From: an uncultured Alphaproteobacteria bacterium
Lineage (GTDB): Bacteria; Pseudomonadota; Alphaproteobacteria; Rickettsiales; UBA1997
Direction: 5' to 3'
DNA: 58,102 nucleotides
NCBI GenBank assembly: GCA_903937405.1
Contig: CAIZZE010000032.1
Span: forward strand, 1-58,102
Under the pieces are notes generated by a model, which saw only the letters and a list, made by a program, of their open reading frames with translations, ran no database searches and was not told the origin of the DNA. Within the stretch, counting starts at the first letter, position 1. Every line of letters starts with the position of its first letter. Positions 35,184 through 44,347 of this stretch are shown here, in pieces. A program made the position numbers and the translations under genes.

Positions 35184-35905
35184 AGATCGGATATTTTGCT
35201 AATTTCCTCAACAACCAAATCTCTAAACTTCGAAACATCGCTCAAATGCGGTGCGTGACCACAATTATGAAAGATTTCCAAACGAAAATTCTTTATTCTT
35301 TCTTTAAAATATTCTGCTTGTGAAGCGTGAACAATCATATCTCCCGCGCCTTGAAAGAAAAGAGTTCGCGGCATGTTTGTAAAATCTACATCAAAGCAGG
35401 AAAAGCGACTTAATTCTTCGAGCCAAAATTTTAATTGGGCAAAATTTTTATCATTAATATCGAGAGTTTTAGCAATTTCTTTGGCGCTACGATCATTCAT
35501 CGCAGTTAAAATTGAAAATTGTTTCAGCGTTTGGGTTGGTGCTTTGACAAAATTTCCGTAAAATTCATCAAAGGAATTTTGCGACATTCCAGCGTGAACG
35601 CGGCTGTCTTTTAACATCTGAAAAGGTGGCGCGATTAAAATTAATAATTTCGGATTGAGAATTCTTTTTTCAATCAAACGCACAGCTAGTTGTCCACCAA
35701 GGCTCCACCCAATCAGAATTTCGGGATTTAATTTTTGTGCAGCAATTTCAGCAAAAAGTTTTTCAACATTATCAAAAGCAAAATAGTCAAAAGAAGACAC
35801 AAAAAAAGGGTCAGAAAAAGATTCGCTGAAAATAGTTTCCAGCGAATCAAATTTTTGACCCCAGCCCGTTAAACAAAGTATTGGGCGAGAATTTTTTTTA
35901 GACAA
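35180..35905 (-). CDS. BioH-like alpha/beta hydrolase
   Basis: The 241-residue protein is an alpha/beta hydrolase with the nucleophile Ser in LIGWSLGGQLAVRL (near 68), a late Asp in FFQGAGDMIVHASQ and the catalytic His in FHNCGHAPHLSDVSKF. The cap region and the opening ILCLTGWGQKFDSLE resemble BioH, the pimeloyl-ACP methyl ester esterase of biotin synthesis. No bio gene is seen around it, although biotin is needed for PccA in this window. Rickettsial bio clusters sometimes carry such genes, so BioH is a fair guess. It is followed by nothing on its strand and preceded by rpmE two bases away. Confidence 0.75.
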   Translation of the reverse strand: MSKKNSRPILCLTGWGQKFDSLETIFSESFSDPFFVSSFDYFAFDNVEKLFAEIAAQKLNPEILIGWSLGGQLAVRLIEKRILNPKLLILIAPPFQMLKDSRVHAGMSQNSFDEFYGNFVKAPTQTLKQFSILTAMNDRSAKEIAKTLDINDKNFAQLKFWLEELSRFSCFDVDFTNMPRTLFFQGAGDMIVHASQAEYFKERIKNFRLEIFHNCGHAPHLSDVSKFRDLVVEEISKISDL

Positions 35906-35907
35906 TT

Positions 35908-36180
35908 TTATTCGGCTTTATTTCCGCCAACAAAATCAAAATTACCAAATTTGCTTTTGAATTTAGTAAGTCTCTCGTTGCTTGCGTTAACGAAGTTTTG
36001 AGCTTTATCGTGCCAAGCTGGATGATTTTTTGGATCAACGTCTAATTTTAGAGTATCGCCTTCTTTGCCCCAAGTGGTAAAAATTTGAAACTTGGTTCCA
36101 TCAGTCATTACAATATTAACTATATGTTGTTTCGGATCAATTCCAGCAGCAGCTGTTTTTGGAAGTTTTGCTTGTGACAT
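35908..36180 (-). CDS. rpmE: 50S ribosomal protein L31
   Basis: A 90-residue ribosomal protein of the large subunit. The match lies in GIDPKQHIVNIVMTDGTKFQIFTTWGKEGDTLKLDVDPKNHPAWHDKA, followed by NASNERLTKFKSKFGNF. The zinc-binding cysteines are missing (C-minus form), as in other rickettsial L31. The N-terminal 12 residues and the tail are longer than in E. coli. It precedes the BioH-like gene by two bases and is probably cotranscribed. Confidence 0.9.
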   Translation of the reverse strand: MSQAKLPKTAAAGIDPKQHIVNIVMTDGTKFQIFTTWGKEGDTLKLDVDPKNHPAWHDKAQNFVNASNERLTKFKSKFGNFDFVGGNKAE

Positions 36181-36276
36181 AATTTTGTTGATTTGTGTTT
36201 TCTTGTATAACTATCAAATAAGGGGCGCGCAAATTAAGAGGATAAGTTTTTTAGTCAATCCCTTAATTTAATAGTT

Positions 36277-36350
36277 GCCGCATAAAAATCTTGACATTGG
36301 GGAGCTGGTCTTAACAATGACTCACAGTTTATATTAAATTTTAATGCGGC
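36277..36350 (+). promoter_or_regulatory. Possible stem-loop leader before the M23 gene
   Basis: GCCGCATAAAAAT (36277-36289) pairs with ATTTTAATGCGGC (36338-36350) at 11 of 13 positions around 48 bases, which contain TTGACA. Whether this is an RNA structure or chance is open. Confidence 0.25.
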
Positions 36351-36423
36351 TAAATCCCGATCAACCTTTACACCTCTAAGCTCACCACACAGCTTACACA
36401 TTTTAGTAACAACGAAAATTTTG

Positions 36424-37659
36424 ATGAAAAACAGCTATTTTTTGAAGAAAAAAATATCAGCTACAGTTAAGTCTCTTGGTCTTTTTTTAGTAAAAGCACT
36501 TGTTAGTTTTTATAAATTTGCTTTTGCCAAAAGAACCATTCTTTTTGTTACCAACAATAAGATCAGAACCTTTACTTTAGGACCGATTCCGCAAATCTGC
36601 ACTTTGCTATTCCTTGTTTGGGTAGGAAATATTTTTGCCCAAACCATGCGTTATGATGAAGTTATTGAAGCGAAAGCAGAGGAAATCAGCAAATTAAGAT
36701 CAGCTAATAACTACTTCGAAGATGAATTTGAAGAAGTGAACGAAAAGTTAAAAAAGATTAATGAATATCTGGCTTCAATTACTGGTAATGCTCAAGCGGT
36801 AAAAGGTGAAGAGTCGCAATTTAAACAGCCAAAAAACTTCAAAGAAGAAGATTTATCCAGACGCGATAAACATACTTTAAATCAAATTAAAGATGTTGAA
36901 AGTCAGCTTTCCACTATTCAATCAATCACTCAAACCAGAATTAAGAAAATCGAAAACGCAATGGCGGTTACTGGTTTAAATATCAAAAAAATTCCACCAA
37001 AAGCTTTGCAAAAAAAATCTGGAGAAGTGAAGGAAATTTCTCTTAACGGCAAAAAAGGAATTATTGATAGACAAGGCGGACCTCTTGATTTGGACAGTCA
37101 TTCCATGGATTCAATGATTGTTTCAAATGCTTCTGAAGAAAGTTTGGAAGAGCATTTAGAAAATATCAAATTTTCTTCTGAACTCGATTATTTAATGGTG
37201 CTAGAAAAAATCGCTATTGTGATGCCATTTGCCAAACCAATGAAAAATTATTATATTTCAAGCGGCTTTGGAACTAGAGCTGATCCAATTACCGGCAGAA
37301 TGGCCTCGCATCATGGTCTTGATTTTGTTGGTGTAACTAATGAAAAAATTATCAGCCCATCGAAAGGAAAAGTTATTTTAGCTGGTCAATTTAGCGGCTA
37401 TGGAAATGCTATCGTAATTGATCATGGTTTTGGTGTTACAACGCGCTACGGGCATTTATCGGCAGTTAAAGTTACCGAGGGTCAAATGGTAAAACAAGGT
37501 GACGTAATCGCTCTTCAGGGAAGCACGGGACGAAGCACTGGAGCGCATTTACATTACGAAGTGAGATATAAAAACATACCGCTTAATCCGAGAAGATTTT
37601 TAGAAGCCGGAGAATCTTTATTTAATGATGATAAGAGTGCAAAATATGCCAATAGCTGA
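36424..37659 (+). CDS. M23 (LytM-type) murein peptidase with coiled coil
   Basis: A zinc endopeptidase that cuts peptide cross-links of murein. The 411 residues have a membrane helix (about 45-65), a coiled coil (about 70-115 and 145-170) and a C-terminal M23 domain with HHGLDF, GHLSAV and the last zinc site HLHYEVRYKN. I use ATG 36424; TTG 36421 would add one residue. The stop overlaps the bactofilin gene by 14 bases. An M23 peptidase next to a bactofilin is a known shape module (LmdC-BacA in stalked alphaproteobacteria, Csd1-CcmA in Helicobacter), so local wall cutting placed by the bactofilin is likely here. Confidence 0.92.
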   Translation: MKNSYFLKKKISATVKSLGLFLVKALVSFYKFAFAKRTILFVTNNKIRTFTLGPIPQICTLLFLVWVGNIFAQTMRYDEVIEAKAEEISKLRSANNYFEDEFEEVNEKLKKINEYLASITGNAQAVKGEESQFKQPKNFKEEDLSRRDKHTLNQIKDVESQLSTIQSITQTRIKKIENAMAVTGLNIKKIPPKALQKKSGEVKEISLNGKKGIIDRQGGPLDLDSHSMDSMIVSNASEESLEEHLENIKFSSELDYLMVLEKIAIVMPFAKPMKNYYISSGFGTRADPITGRMASHHGLDFVGVTNEKIISPSKGKVILAGQFSGYGNAIVIDHGFGVTTRYGHLSAVKVTEGQMVKQGDVIALQGSTGRSTGAHLHYEVRYKNIPLNPRRFLEAGESLFNDDKSAKYANS

Positions 37660-38074
37660 TCTTAAAGCCAAATTTTTCCCACCAATGACTCAAAATAATC
37701 CAAACGCAGACAACGCTAAAGTTATCTCAAAAAAACTTGAATCCATTAGCGCCAATTTCAAATCAACTCCAACAATTATTTCGCGCGATCTGCGTATTGA
37801 AGGAGAAATTATCAGCCCAGGATTAATCGAAATTGAAGGTAATATTAAAGGTACGATTAAAGGTAATTCAGTAATCCTGCGCGAAGATGGTGTGGTGGAA
37901 GGAGTTATAATTGCAGAAGTTTTAAGCATCCGCGGCAAGTTTGATGGCACGATTCGCGCCAAAAATTTGAATATCGCAGCTAAAGCCAGAATTACCGGAA
38001 CAATTGAATATGATCTATTATCCGTTGAAGACGGAGCTTGTATTGATGGGCAGTTTAAGCGTTTAGAAAAATAA
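37646..38074 (+). CDS. Bactofilin
   Basis: Bactofilins form nucleotide-free polymers at the membrane which position wall enzymes. The 142-residue product has a flexible N terminus, then the beta-helix with short repeats such as IISRDLRIEGEIISPGLIEIEGNIKGTI and VEGVIIAEVLSIRGKFDGTI (about 40-130), typical of DUF583. ATG 37646 has AAGAG eight bases before it; upstream ATGs at 37625 and 37628 lie deeper in the M23 gene. The convergent gltX ends six bases after it. The role is inferred from the pairing with the M23 gene. Confidence 0.92.
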   Translation: MPIADLKAKFFPPMTQNNPNADNAKVISKKLESISANFKSTPTIISRDLRIEGEIISPGLIEIEGNIKGTIKGNSVILREDGVVEGVIIAEVLSIRGKFDGTIRAKNLNIAAKARITGTIEYDLLSVEDGACIDGQFKRLEK

Positions 38075-38079
38075 TTTTA

Positions 38080-39417
38080 TTAATTCTGTAAGCGCTTCAG
38101 AATTTCCTCGCGTTCAATCAAATTCACCAAAAATTTTAACTCCGGACCATGTTCTTTTCCGCTTAGAGCTAAACGAATTGGCATGAATAAATCTTTACCT
38201 TTGCGGTCAGTTTTTTTCTTGATTTCATTAAGCCATAAATTCCAGCAATTTTCATCTGTAGTATCTTGAGGAAGTAAAGACGCGGCTTCGCGTAAAAATT
38301 CCTTATCTGATTCTTTATTTTCAAAACGAAATTCGTGATTACAAATCGCAATCCATTCTTTTAATTCATGAAGAAAACTGATATTTAATTTAAGCGAATT
38401 CCAGAATTTTTCAGAAATTTCTTCGCTAATTTCTATTTCTTTTAAACGCTTTGAAACAGCCATAAAATCAAGGCTTTGCAGCAATTTTTGATTTATAGTC
38501 ATGAGTTCAGAAATATCATAATTTGTGGCAGATTTAGAAAATTTTGAAAAATCAAAATCGCGCACTAATTCATCAAAATCCTTATGGATTTTTAATTGGT
38601 CGGAAGTGCCGATTTGAGCAAGTAAATTCACGATTGCCATTGGTTCGTAACCATCATTGTGCAACGATTTAACATCAAATCCGCCTTCGCGTTTCGATAT
38701 TTTTCCATCCGACGCTTTCACCAAAGCTAAATGTGAAAAGCTGGGAGATTTAGCGCCCAAAGCTTCAAAAATCTGAATTTGAATTGCAGTATTGGTAATG
38801 TGATCTTCGCCGCGAATAATATCGGTAATTTCATAATCAACATCATCAACAACTGAACAAAAAGTATAAGTTGGAACGCCATTGTCGCGCACCAAAACCG
38901 GATCAGAAAAATGGCGGCCTTCGTAAGTAATTTTGCCCTTAATTTTGTCGTCCCAAGAAGTGATTTTATCTTCGAGCAAAAAGCGATAATGTGGTTTTAA
39001 ACCTTGGGCACGCAGTGATTCTTTTTGTTCTGGATTCAAGTTCAAAGCCGCGCGGTTGTAAATCGGAGAAATGCCAGAAGCAACTTGCGCCTTTCTTTGA
39101 AAATTCAAATCTTCGGCAGTTTCAAAACATTCATAAAGTCGGCCGCTTTCGATTAATTTATTTTTAGCTTCTTCATATTTTGCCAAATGATCAGATTGCT
39201 TGAAAAGCAAATCATAATGCAAATTTAGCCAATTCATATCGGTTAAAATCATTTCGCGATATTCATCACGCACGCGCTCCAAATCTGTGTCATCAAGCCT
39301 TAAGAAAAATTGTCCGCCGGTTTTTTTGGCGTAAAGATAATTGATGATTGCGGCACGAATATTTCCGACATGCAGAAAACCAGTTGGGGAAGGGGCGAAA
39401 CGAACTTTTATAGTCAT
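38080..39417 (-). CDS. gltX: Glutamate-tRNA ligase
   Basis: GltX charges tRNA-Glu, and often tRNA-Gln in bacteria without GlnRS. The start at 39417 (MTIKVRFAPSPTGFLHVGN) gives 445 residues with the HIGH-type HVGN at 17-20 and the KMSKS-like KISKREG near 240. The frame runs upstream to 39600, but that part is a translated inverted repeat and not protein. Two gltX copies are usual in alphaproteobacteria, one charging tRNA-Gln; which one this is cannot be told. It converges on bactofilin with five bases between. Confidence 0.95.
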   Translation of the reverse strand: MTIKVRFAPSPTGFLHVGNIRAAIINYLYAKKTGGQFFLRLDDTDLERVRDEYREMILTDMNWLNLHYDLLFKQSDHLAKYEEAKNKLIESGRLYECFETAEDLNFQRKAQVASGISPIYNRAALNLNPEQKESLRAQGLKPHYRFLLEDKITSWDDKIKGKITYEGRHFSDPVLVRDNGVPTYTFCSVVDDVDYEITDIIRGEDHITNTAIQIQIFEALGAKSPSFSHLALVKASDGKISKREGGFDVKSLHNDGYEPMAIVNLLAQIGTSDQLKIHKDFDELVRDFDFSKFSKSATNYDISELMTINQKLLQSLDFMAVSKRLKEIEISEEISEKFWNSLKLNISFLHELKEWIAICNHEFRFENKESDKEFLREAASLLPQDTTDENCWNLWLNEIKKKTDRKGKDLFMPIRLALSGKEHGPELKFLVNLIEREEILKRLQN

Positions 39418-39449
39418 GTTATTTTGATTTTTTCTGTTGTAGGTTTTTT

Positions 39450-39558
39450 GTTTCAAGTCCGAGTGGACCCCGTCGTGAAGACGGGGTGACAAATTCTGGG
39501 AGGATCTTCCAGCGCATGTCACCCCGTCTTCACGACGGGGTCCACTCGGACTTGAAAC
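39450..39558. repeat. Perfect 41-base inverted repeat upstream of gltX
   Basis: Arms 39450-39490 and 39518-39558 are exact reverse complements around 27 bases. The arm contains CCCCGTCTTCACGACGGGG and ends in ACTCGGACTTGAA, the latter also found at 10403-10415. It lies between the zinc-ribbon gene and gltX. Confidence 0.88.
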
Positions 39559-39568
39559 AATGTATAAA

Positions 39569-39853
39569 TTACAGTTTGTAAGTAATATTTGGTTTATCAA
39601 TTTTCTTTTCCATCTTAGTTTCTAGGGGCTTCAACATTGCCTGTGTTTCATAATTGTCAGGCAAAAGAAATGTGCTGCCGCAATAATCGCAATATTTTTT
39701 AGGTTTGCGTTTGCGCCACATTGAATAAAAAAAGCCCGGAATTACTAAGGTTGACCATAATAAAAACTCAACAAAAGAGCTGCCGCGCTTTCCGGTTTTA
39801 ACCTCAAATTTGGCTGTGCAATCGCCGCAAATTAATTTTTCAGTGCTGCTCAT
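39569..39853 (-). CDS. Zinc-ribbon membrane-associated protein, function unknown
   Basis: A 94-residue protein with two cysteine pairs, CGDC at 9-12 and CDYC near 55-58, split by a hydrophobic helix (about 28-45: FVEFLLWSTLVIPGFFYSMW). The pairs could bind one zinc ion on the cytoplasmic side of a hairpin. I do not recognise a family beyond zinc ribbons with a membrane segment. It overlaps the RDD gene by four bases, so the two are coupled. The last 12 residues reach towards the inverted repeat but do not overlap it. Confidence 0.75.
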   Translation of the reverse strand: MSSTEKLICGDCTAKFEVKTGKRGSSFVEFLLWSTLVIPGFFYSMWRKRKPKKYCDYCGSTFLLPDNYETQAMLKPLETKMEKKIDKPNITYKL

Positions 39854-40320
39854 ATTTTTTTACCATGAAAGACTCGCGTGTTACAAATTAGATCATGAAG
39901 TGCGGTTTTTTCGGCGGTGAAAATTATTGGTAAATAGCCAAGTCCCAAAGTTGCGGCGCTAAATAATCCGGCAAGCGAGCGGGCGATTGCTTTGGCGGCG
40001 CTTAGTTTTGAGCCATCACGATTTCCAACATAAATTCCCATAATTCTTTTACCAAAAGTTGCCTGTTTTTTACTGGATAAAAAATAAGCAACGTAGGCGA
40101 TACTGACGGCGTAGGTTATATAATCAAAATAGCGGCTGTGAGAAGAGGCATTGAAATAGGAAAAATTTTGTAAGTTGGAGTGAATTTTGATTGATTGAAA
40201 ATCATCCATTCCGAAGAAGAAAAACAGAATTACAAAGATGGGCAAAAGAAATGCCATATCAAGCAATCCCGCGAAAACTCTAACCCAGAAACCAGCATAT
40301 ATTGGTTGTTCGATCGTCAT
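39850..40320 (-). CDS. RDD family membrane protein
   Basis: A 156-residue membrane protein with the RDD pattern: AGFWVRVFAGLLDMAFLLPI at 9-28 (the Arg and Asp of the name), a second helix near 75-90, and GKRIMGIYVGNRDGSKLSAAKAIARSL with the late Asp. RDD proteins are thought to be transporters or chaperone-like membrane parts; functions vary. It lies two bases after nadE and overlaps the zinc-ribbon gene, so the three genes make a run. Confidence 0.9.
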   Translation of the reverse strand: MTIEQPIYAGFWVRVFAGLLDMAFLLPIFVILFFFFGMDDFQSIKIHSNLQNFSYFNASSHSRYFDYITYAVSIAYVAYFLSSKKQATFGKRIMGIYVGNRDGSKLSAAKAIARSLAGLFSAATLGLGYLPIIFTAEKTALHDLICNTRVFHGKKI

Positions 40321-40322
40321 AA

Positions 40323-41966
40323 TTAAATTGTAAATTTATTAGTCACCGGATAACGCCGATCGCGGTCGAACGACATCTCGGAAATTTTTGGACCCAAGCA
40401 AGATTGCTGGCGTTTATATTCGCTGCGATAAAAAAGATTAGCAATTTTTTCTACCAATTCTTGTTCAAAACCAAAAGCAATAATTTCTACAACCGAGCGT
40501 TTTTCCTCAATCAAATAAAATAAAATCTTATCTAAAATTTCATATTCGGGCAGCGAATCGCTGTCTTTTTGATTTGGTCGTAATTCTGCGGTTGGCGCTT
40601 TGGCGATAATATTTTGCGGGATCAAATTTTTGTGAGGAAAAATAGAAATATTAGGCACATTTTCATTGCGCCAATTGGCTAATTCATAAACTCGAGTTTT
40701 ATATAAATCTTTGATCGGATTAAAAGCGCCGCACATGTCGCCATAAAGCGTGGCGTAGCCGCAGGCTAATTCCGATTTATTGCCGGTTGAAAGTAAAAGT
40801 GCGCCAGAATTATTGGAAAGCGCCATTAAAATATTGCCACGAATGCGGGATTGTAAATTTTCTTTGGCTAAATCTGAAATCTCGCCCAGCGTGTAAAGCA
40901 TTGTGTCAAAAGTGCTTTCGATGGAAATAATTTTTAATTCTAAATCTAAATTATGACCGCAGGTTTTGGCATCAATCATTGAGGTTTCAGAATTGAAGCG
41001 GCTTGGCAAGGCGTAAAGGGCAACATTTTCCGATCCCAAAGCATCAACAGCCATTGTTGCAACTAGCGCCGAATCAATGCCGCCGGACATTCCCAGTAAA
41101 ACATTTTTGAAATTATTTTTTCTAATATAATCGCGCAGTCCTAAAACACAGGCTGAATAATCGTGCTCTTCTTCGCTTGGTAAAACTTCGGCAATCGGGT
41201 CTTTTATTTCGCCTTCTTTGTTGATTTCGATAATTGCATCATCTTCGCAAAAATCTTTAAGCTGTAAAACATTTTGACCTTGTGCATCCATTACAAATGA
41301 AGCGCCATCAAACACCAAAAAATCTTGGCCACCGACTTGATTTACGTAAATCAAAGGCTTGTTTAAAGTTTTGGTAAAATTCTGCGCAGTTTTGTTGCGA
41401 TATTCATGTTTTTTGGTGGAATAAGGCGAGGCATTAATCGCAATTGCGGCATCAAAAATTTGTTCCTGAAGTAGAAAAATATTTTTCGAATCCCAAAGAT
41501 CTTCGCAGATTAAAATTGCTAAAGTTAAACCACGAAATTCAACAAGGGAAAGAGTCTGGGAAGCCTCGAAATATCTGTTTTCATCGAAAACGCCATTATT
41601 GGGCAAAGTTTTTTTATTTATGATTTTTTTAACTTCACCATTTTCAATTAAGTAAGCAGAATTTTGGATTATTTCTTTTTTGGCGCGATTAAAAGTTAAT
41701 GTCGGAGCGCCCAATAAAATCGCGCATTTAGAGTTTTGAGAAATTTTGCAGATTTCTAAAATTTTCTTTTCAATTTCCCAAATAAAATATTTTTTTTGCC
41801 ATAAATCTTCGCATGGATAGCCGCAAAGTGCCATTTCGGGGAATATTACCAAATCGCATTGATGCTTTTCTGCCTTGTTAAATTCATGTAAAATTTTTTC
41901 ACAATTGCCGGAAAGATCGCCAATTGTTGGATTAATTTGTGCGAGCTGAATTTTTAAATTAGACAT
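40323..41966 (-). CDS. nadE: Glutamine-dependent NAD+ synthetase
   Basis: NadE amidates deamido-NAD to NAD, the step after NadD. The 547-residue chain joins a C-N hydrolase domain (Glu44 in FPEMALCGYPCEDLW, Lys near 118, Cys in LICEDLWDS near 155) that frees ammonia from glutamine, and the synthetase domain with the PP-loop GMSGGIDSALVA near 292-303. So it does not depend on free ammonia. Length is typical. Its start overlaps the dusB stop by 13 bases. With nadD at 25 kb, the last two NAD steps are both in the window. Confidence 0.96.
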   Translation of the reverse strand: MSNLKIQLAQINPTIGDLSGNCEKILHEFNKAEKHQCDLVIFPEMALCGYPCEDLWQKKYFIWEIEKKILEICKISQNSKCAILLGAPTLTFNRAKKEIIQNSAYLIENGEVKKIINKKTLPNNGVFDENRYFEASQTLSLVEFRGLTLAILICEDLWDSKNIFLLQEQIFDAAIAINASPYSTKKHEYRNKTAQNFTKTLNKPLIYVNQVGGQDFLVFDGASFVMDAQGQNVLQLKDFCEDDAIIEINKEGEIKDPIAEVLPSEEEHDYSACVLGLRDYIRKNNFKNVLLGMSGGIDSALVATMAVDALGSENVALYALPSRFNSETSMIDAKTCGHNLDLELKIISIESTFDTMLYTLGEISDLAKENLQSRIRGNILMALSNNSGALLLSTGNKSELACGYATLYGDMCGAFNPIKDLYKTRVYELANWRNENVPNISIFPHKNLIPQNIIAKAPTAELRPNQKDSDSLPEYEILDKILFYLIEEKRSVVEIIAFGFEQELVEKIANLFYRSEYKRQQSCLGPKISEMSFDRDRRYPVTNKFTI

Positions 41967-42928
41967 TGGGAATTATAAAATTTTTCAACTTCGCCGCGCA
42001 CATTTTGAGCGCCTTGAGTTACATTTATTTTAGCACGAAAATCGGCAGAACCTTTGAGGCCAGAACTATACCAGCCAATATGTTTGCGGGCGAGTGGGAT
42101 TGCAACTTGTTCTCCGTAATGTTCGATCATTTCGGCAAAATGATCCAAAACAATATTCATTTGCTCTTCGATTGGCGGTGCTGCGGCAACAATTTCGCCT
42201 TTTAATTCGGCGTTAATTTGACTGATAAGCCATGGTTTTCCGTAAACACCGCGACCAATCATTACGCCACTGGCACGCGATAATTCTAAAGCTTTTCTGG
42301 CATCATCTGAATTTTTAATATCACCATTGGCAATTACAGGAATTTTTACCGCATCGGTAACTTTAGAAATTTGCTCCCAATTAGCATTGCCATTATACAT
42401 TTGGCAACGTGTGCGCCCATGAACCGTAAGCATTTTAATGCCGACATCTTCAGCTTTTTTAGCCAGACTTGGTGCGTTTAAATTTTCATAATTCCAGCCT
42501 AAACGCATTTTCATAGTAACCGGAATTTGTACGGCTTTTACAACCGCTTCCATAATGCGAGTGGCTAAATCTTCGTCTTTCATCAAAGCACTTCCAGCAA
42601 AGCCGTTTACAACTTTTTTTACCGGGCAGCCAAAATTAATGTCAATAATATCGGCGCCTAAATCTTGGTTTAATTTTGCGGCTTCAGCCATAACTTCCGG
42701 ATCACAGCCGGCGAGCTGCACCGACATTGGATAAAGCGCTTCATCCTTCTGACATTTTTTCATTGATTCGCGGGTTTGCATAATCATGGCGCGCGACGCG
42801 ATCATTTCAGAAACTACCAAAGATGCGCCAAATTTTTTGACCAAACGACGAAAAGGCAAGTCAGTAACTCCTGACATTGGCGCGAGAATTACGTTATCTG
42901 GTAATGTTATTTTATCGATTTTGATCAT
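41954..42928 (-). CDS. dusB: tRNA-dihydrouridine synthase DusB
   Basis: DusB reduces uridines to dihydrouridine in the tRNA D-loop with FMN. The 324 residues show ILAPMSGVTDLPFRRL at 14-29, the catalytic Cys101 in DINFGCPVKKVVNGFAGSAL, TMKMRLGWN, VHGRTRCQMY and IANGDIKNSDDA, the standard FMN barrel. In many bacteria dusB is followed by fis or ntrBC; here nadE follows with a 13-base overlap. A tRNA-Arg gene lies 13 bases ahead of its start on the same strand. Confidence 0.95.
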   Translation of the reverse strand: MIKIDKITLPDNVILAPMSGVTDLPFRRLVKKFGASLVVSEMIASRAMIMQTRESMKKCQKDEALYPMSVQLAGCDPEVMAEAAKLNQDLGADIIDINFGCPVKKVVNGFAGSALMKDEDLATRIMEAVVKAVQIPVTMKMRLGWNYENLNAPSLAKKAEDVGIKMLTVHGRTRCQMYNGNANWEQISKVTDAVKIPVIANGDIKNSDDARKALELSRASGVMIGRGVYGKPWLISQINAELKGEIVAAAPPIEEQMNIVLDHFAEMIEHYGEQVAIPLARKHIGWYSSGLKGSADFRAKINVTQGAQNVRGEVEKFYNSQCLI

Positions 42929-42940
42929 AAATTATTTTGG

Positions 42941-43012
42941 TGCTCCCGGCATGATTCGAACATGCGCGCATGGTTTAGGAAACCAATGCTCTATCCCCTG
43001 AGCTACGGGAGC
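42941..43012 (-). tRNA. tRNA-Arg (CCT)
   Basis: Acceptor GCTCCCG/CGGGAGC with discriminator A, D arm GCTC/GAGC, anticodon loop TTCCTAA (anticodon CCT), T arm GCATG-TTCGAAT-CATGC. The outermost anticodon-stem pair is a T-T mismatch. CCA is not encoded. Confidence 0.94.
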
Positions 43013-43039
43013 GGTTATTTTGTTAAGACGTTTGGTATG

Positions 43040-44347
43040 TTACTTCTTTTGTCCAACGTGAAAATATTCAAAACCAGAATCTTTCATTTTTTTAGCATCA
43101 TATAAATTACGTAAATCAAGAATCTTTTTCGATTTGGTAGCGTGTTTAATTTTTTCTAAATCTAGATCGCGATAATTGTCCCATTCAGTTGCAATCACAA
43201 TCAAATCGGCGTCTTTCATGGCGTCGAAAGCGTCATTAAAAAACTCAATATTTTTGAATTCCAAAAATTCTTGTCTGGAATTTGCAATTGCTTCTGGATC
43301 AGTTGCGGAAATTTTTGCGCCTTTTTTTAACAATTCTTTTGCAATCGCAATTGCTGGTGAATAGCGAATATCGTCGGTGTTTCCTTTGAAGGCTAAACCT
43401 AAAAGCGCGATTTTTTTGCCGTCAATTTTACCTTCCAAAATATCAGAAATTTTCTGAGTCATTTTAACCTTACGACTGGAATTGGAAGTGATTACCGAAT
43501 CAACAACTGATAAATCAACTTTGTTTTCTTTAGCCACATTCAAAAGTGCCAAAATATCTTTGGGAAAACATGATCCGCCAAAGCCCGGGCCGGGATTTAA
43601 AAACTTTTCGCCAATTCGTGAATCAAGACCAATTGCATGTGAAAGTTGTTTAATATTTCCACCTACAACCTCGCATAAATCAGCCATTTCATTAATGAAA
43701 GCGATTTTGGTGGCGAGGAAAGAATTGGCGGCATATTTAATTAATTCTGCCGTAACAATATCAGTTACAATCAGTTTTTCCGCGGCAAAAGCCTGATAAA
43801 TTTCAGCAAAAATTTGAGCTGATTTTTGATCTTCAACGCCAACCACGATGCGATCAGGATTCATAAAATCATCAATTGCAGCACCCTCGCGTAAAAATTC
43901 TGGATTTGAAGCAACTGCAAAATCCAATTGTGGATTAGTTTGGGCGACTAATTTTTTAATTTTCGCGCCGGTTCCGGCTAGAACTGTAGATTTGGTGATA
44001 ATTAATTTGTAAGAATCAGAAAGTTCAGCAATTTCTTTTGCCGCTGCTAAAACATGAGAAAGATCAGCGCTTCCATCTTCATCTTGTGGCGTTCCAACTG
44101 AGATAAAGACCGCATTTGAGCCTTTTAGAGCTGTTTTTAAATCGGTGGTAAAAGAGATTTTTTTTGCTTTAACCGAATTTTCCAAAAGCAATTCCAAACC
44201 CGGTTCAAAAATCGGGATTATTCCAGAGTTTAATTTGGTTATTTTGCTTTCATCCTTATCGACGCAGACAATTTCATGGCCAATTTTGGCAAAGCAAATT
44301 CCTGAAACTAGGCCAACATAGCCGCTGCCAATTACCGTGATTTTCAT
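43040..44347 (-). CDS. ugd: UDP-glucose 6-dehydrogenase
   Basis: Ugd oxidises UDP-glucose to UDP-glucuronate with two NAD. The 435 residues show the NAD fold GSGYVGLVSGICFA at 7-20, the TPQDEDGSADLS stretch near 86-97, and the catalytic Cys260 in GPGFGGSCFPKDIL. Everything needed is there. It is the last of three genes on one strand (uxs, GT61, ugd) and overlaps the GT61 gene by four bases. Its product is the substrate of the decarboxylase two genes upstream, so the three work on UDP-xylose. Confidence 0.96.
   Translation of the reverse strand: MKITVIGSGYVGLVSGICFAKIGHEIVCVDKDESKITKLNSGIIPIFEPGLELLLENSVKAKKISFTTDLKTALKGSNAVFISVGTPQDEDGSADLSHVLAAAKEIAELSDSYKLIITKSTVLAGTGAKIKKLVAQTNPQLDFAVASNPEFLREGAAIDDFMNPDRIVVGVEDQKSAQIFAEIYQAFAAEKLIVTDIVTAELIKYAANSFLATKIAFINEMADLCEVVGGNIKQLSHAIGLDSRIGEKFLNPGPGFGGSCFPKDILALLNVAKENKVDLSVVDSVITSNSSRKVKMTQKISDILEGKIDGKKIALLGLAFKGNTDDIRYSPAIAIAKELLKKGAKISATDPEAIANSRQEFLEFKNIEFFNDAFDAMKDADLIVIATEWDNYRDLDLEKIKHATKSKKILDLRNLYDAKKMKDSGFEYFHVGQKK

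Noticed and set aside
39418-39600. 61-codon N-terminal extension of gltX
   Set aside because: It is a translation of the 41-base inverted repeat; GltX homology starts at MTIKVRF (39417).
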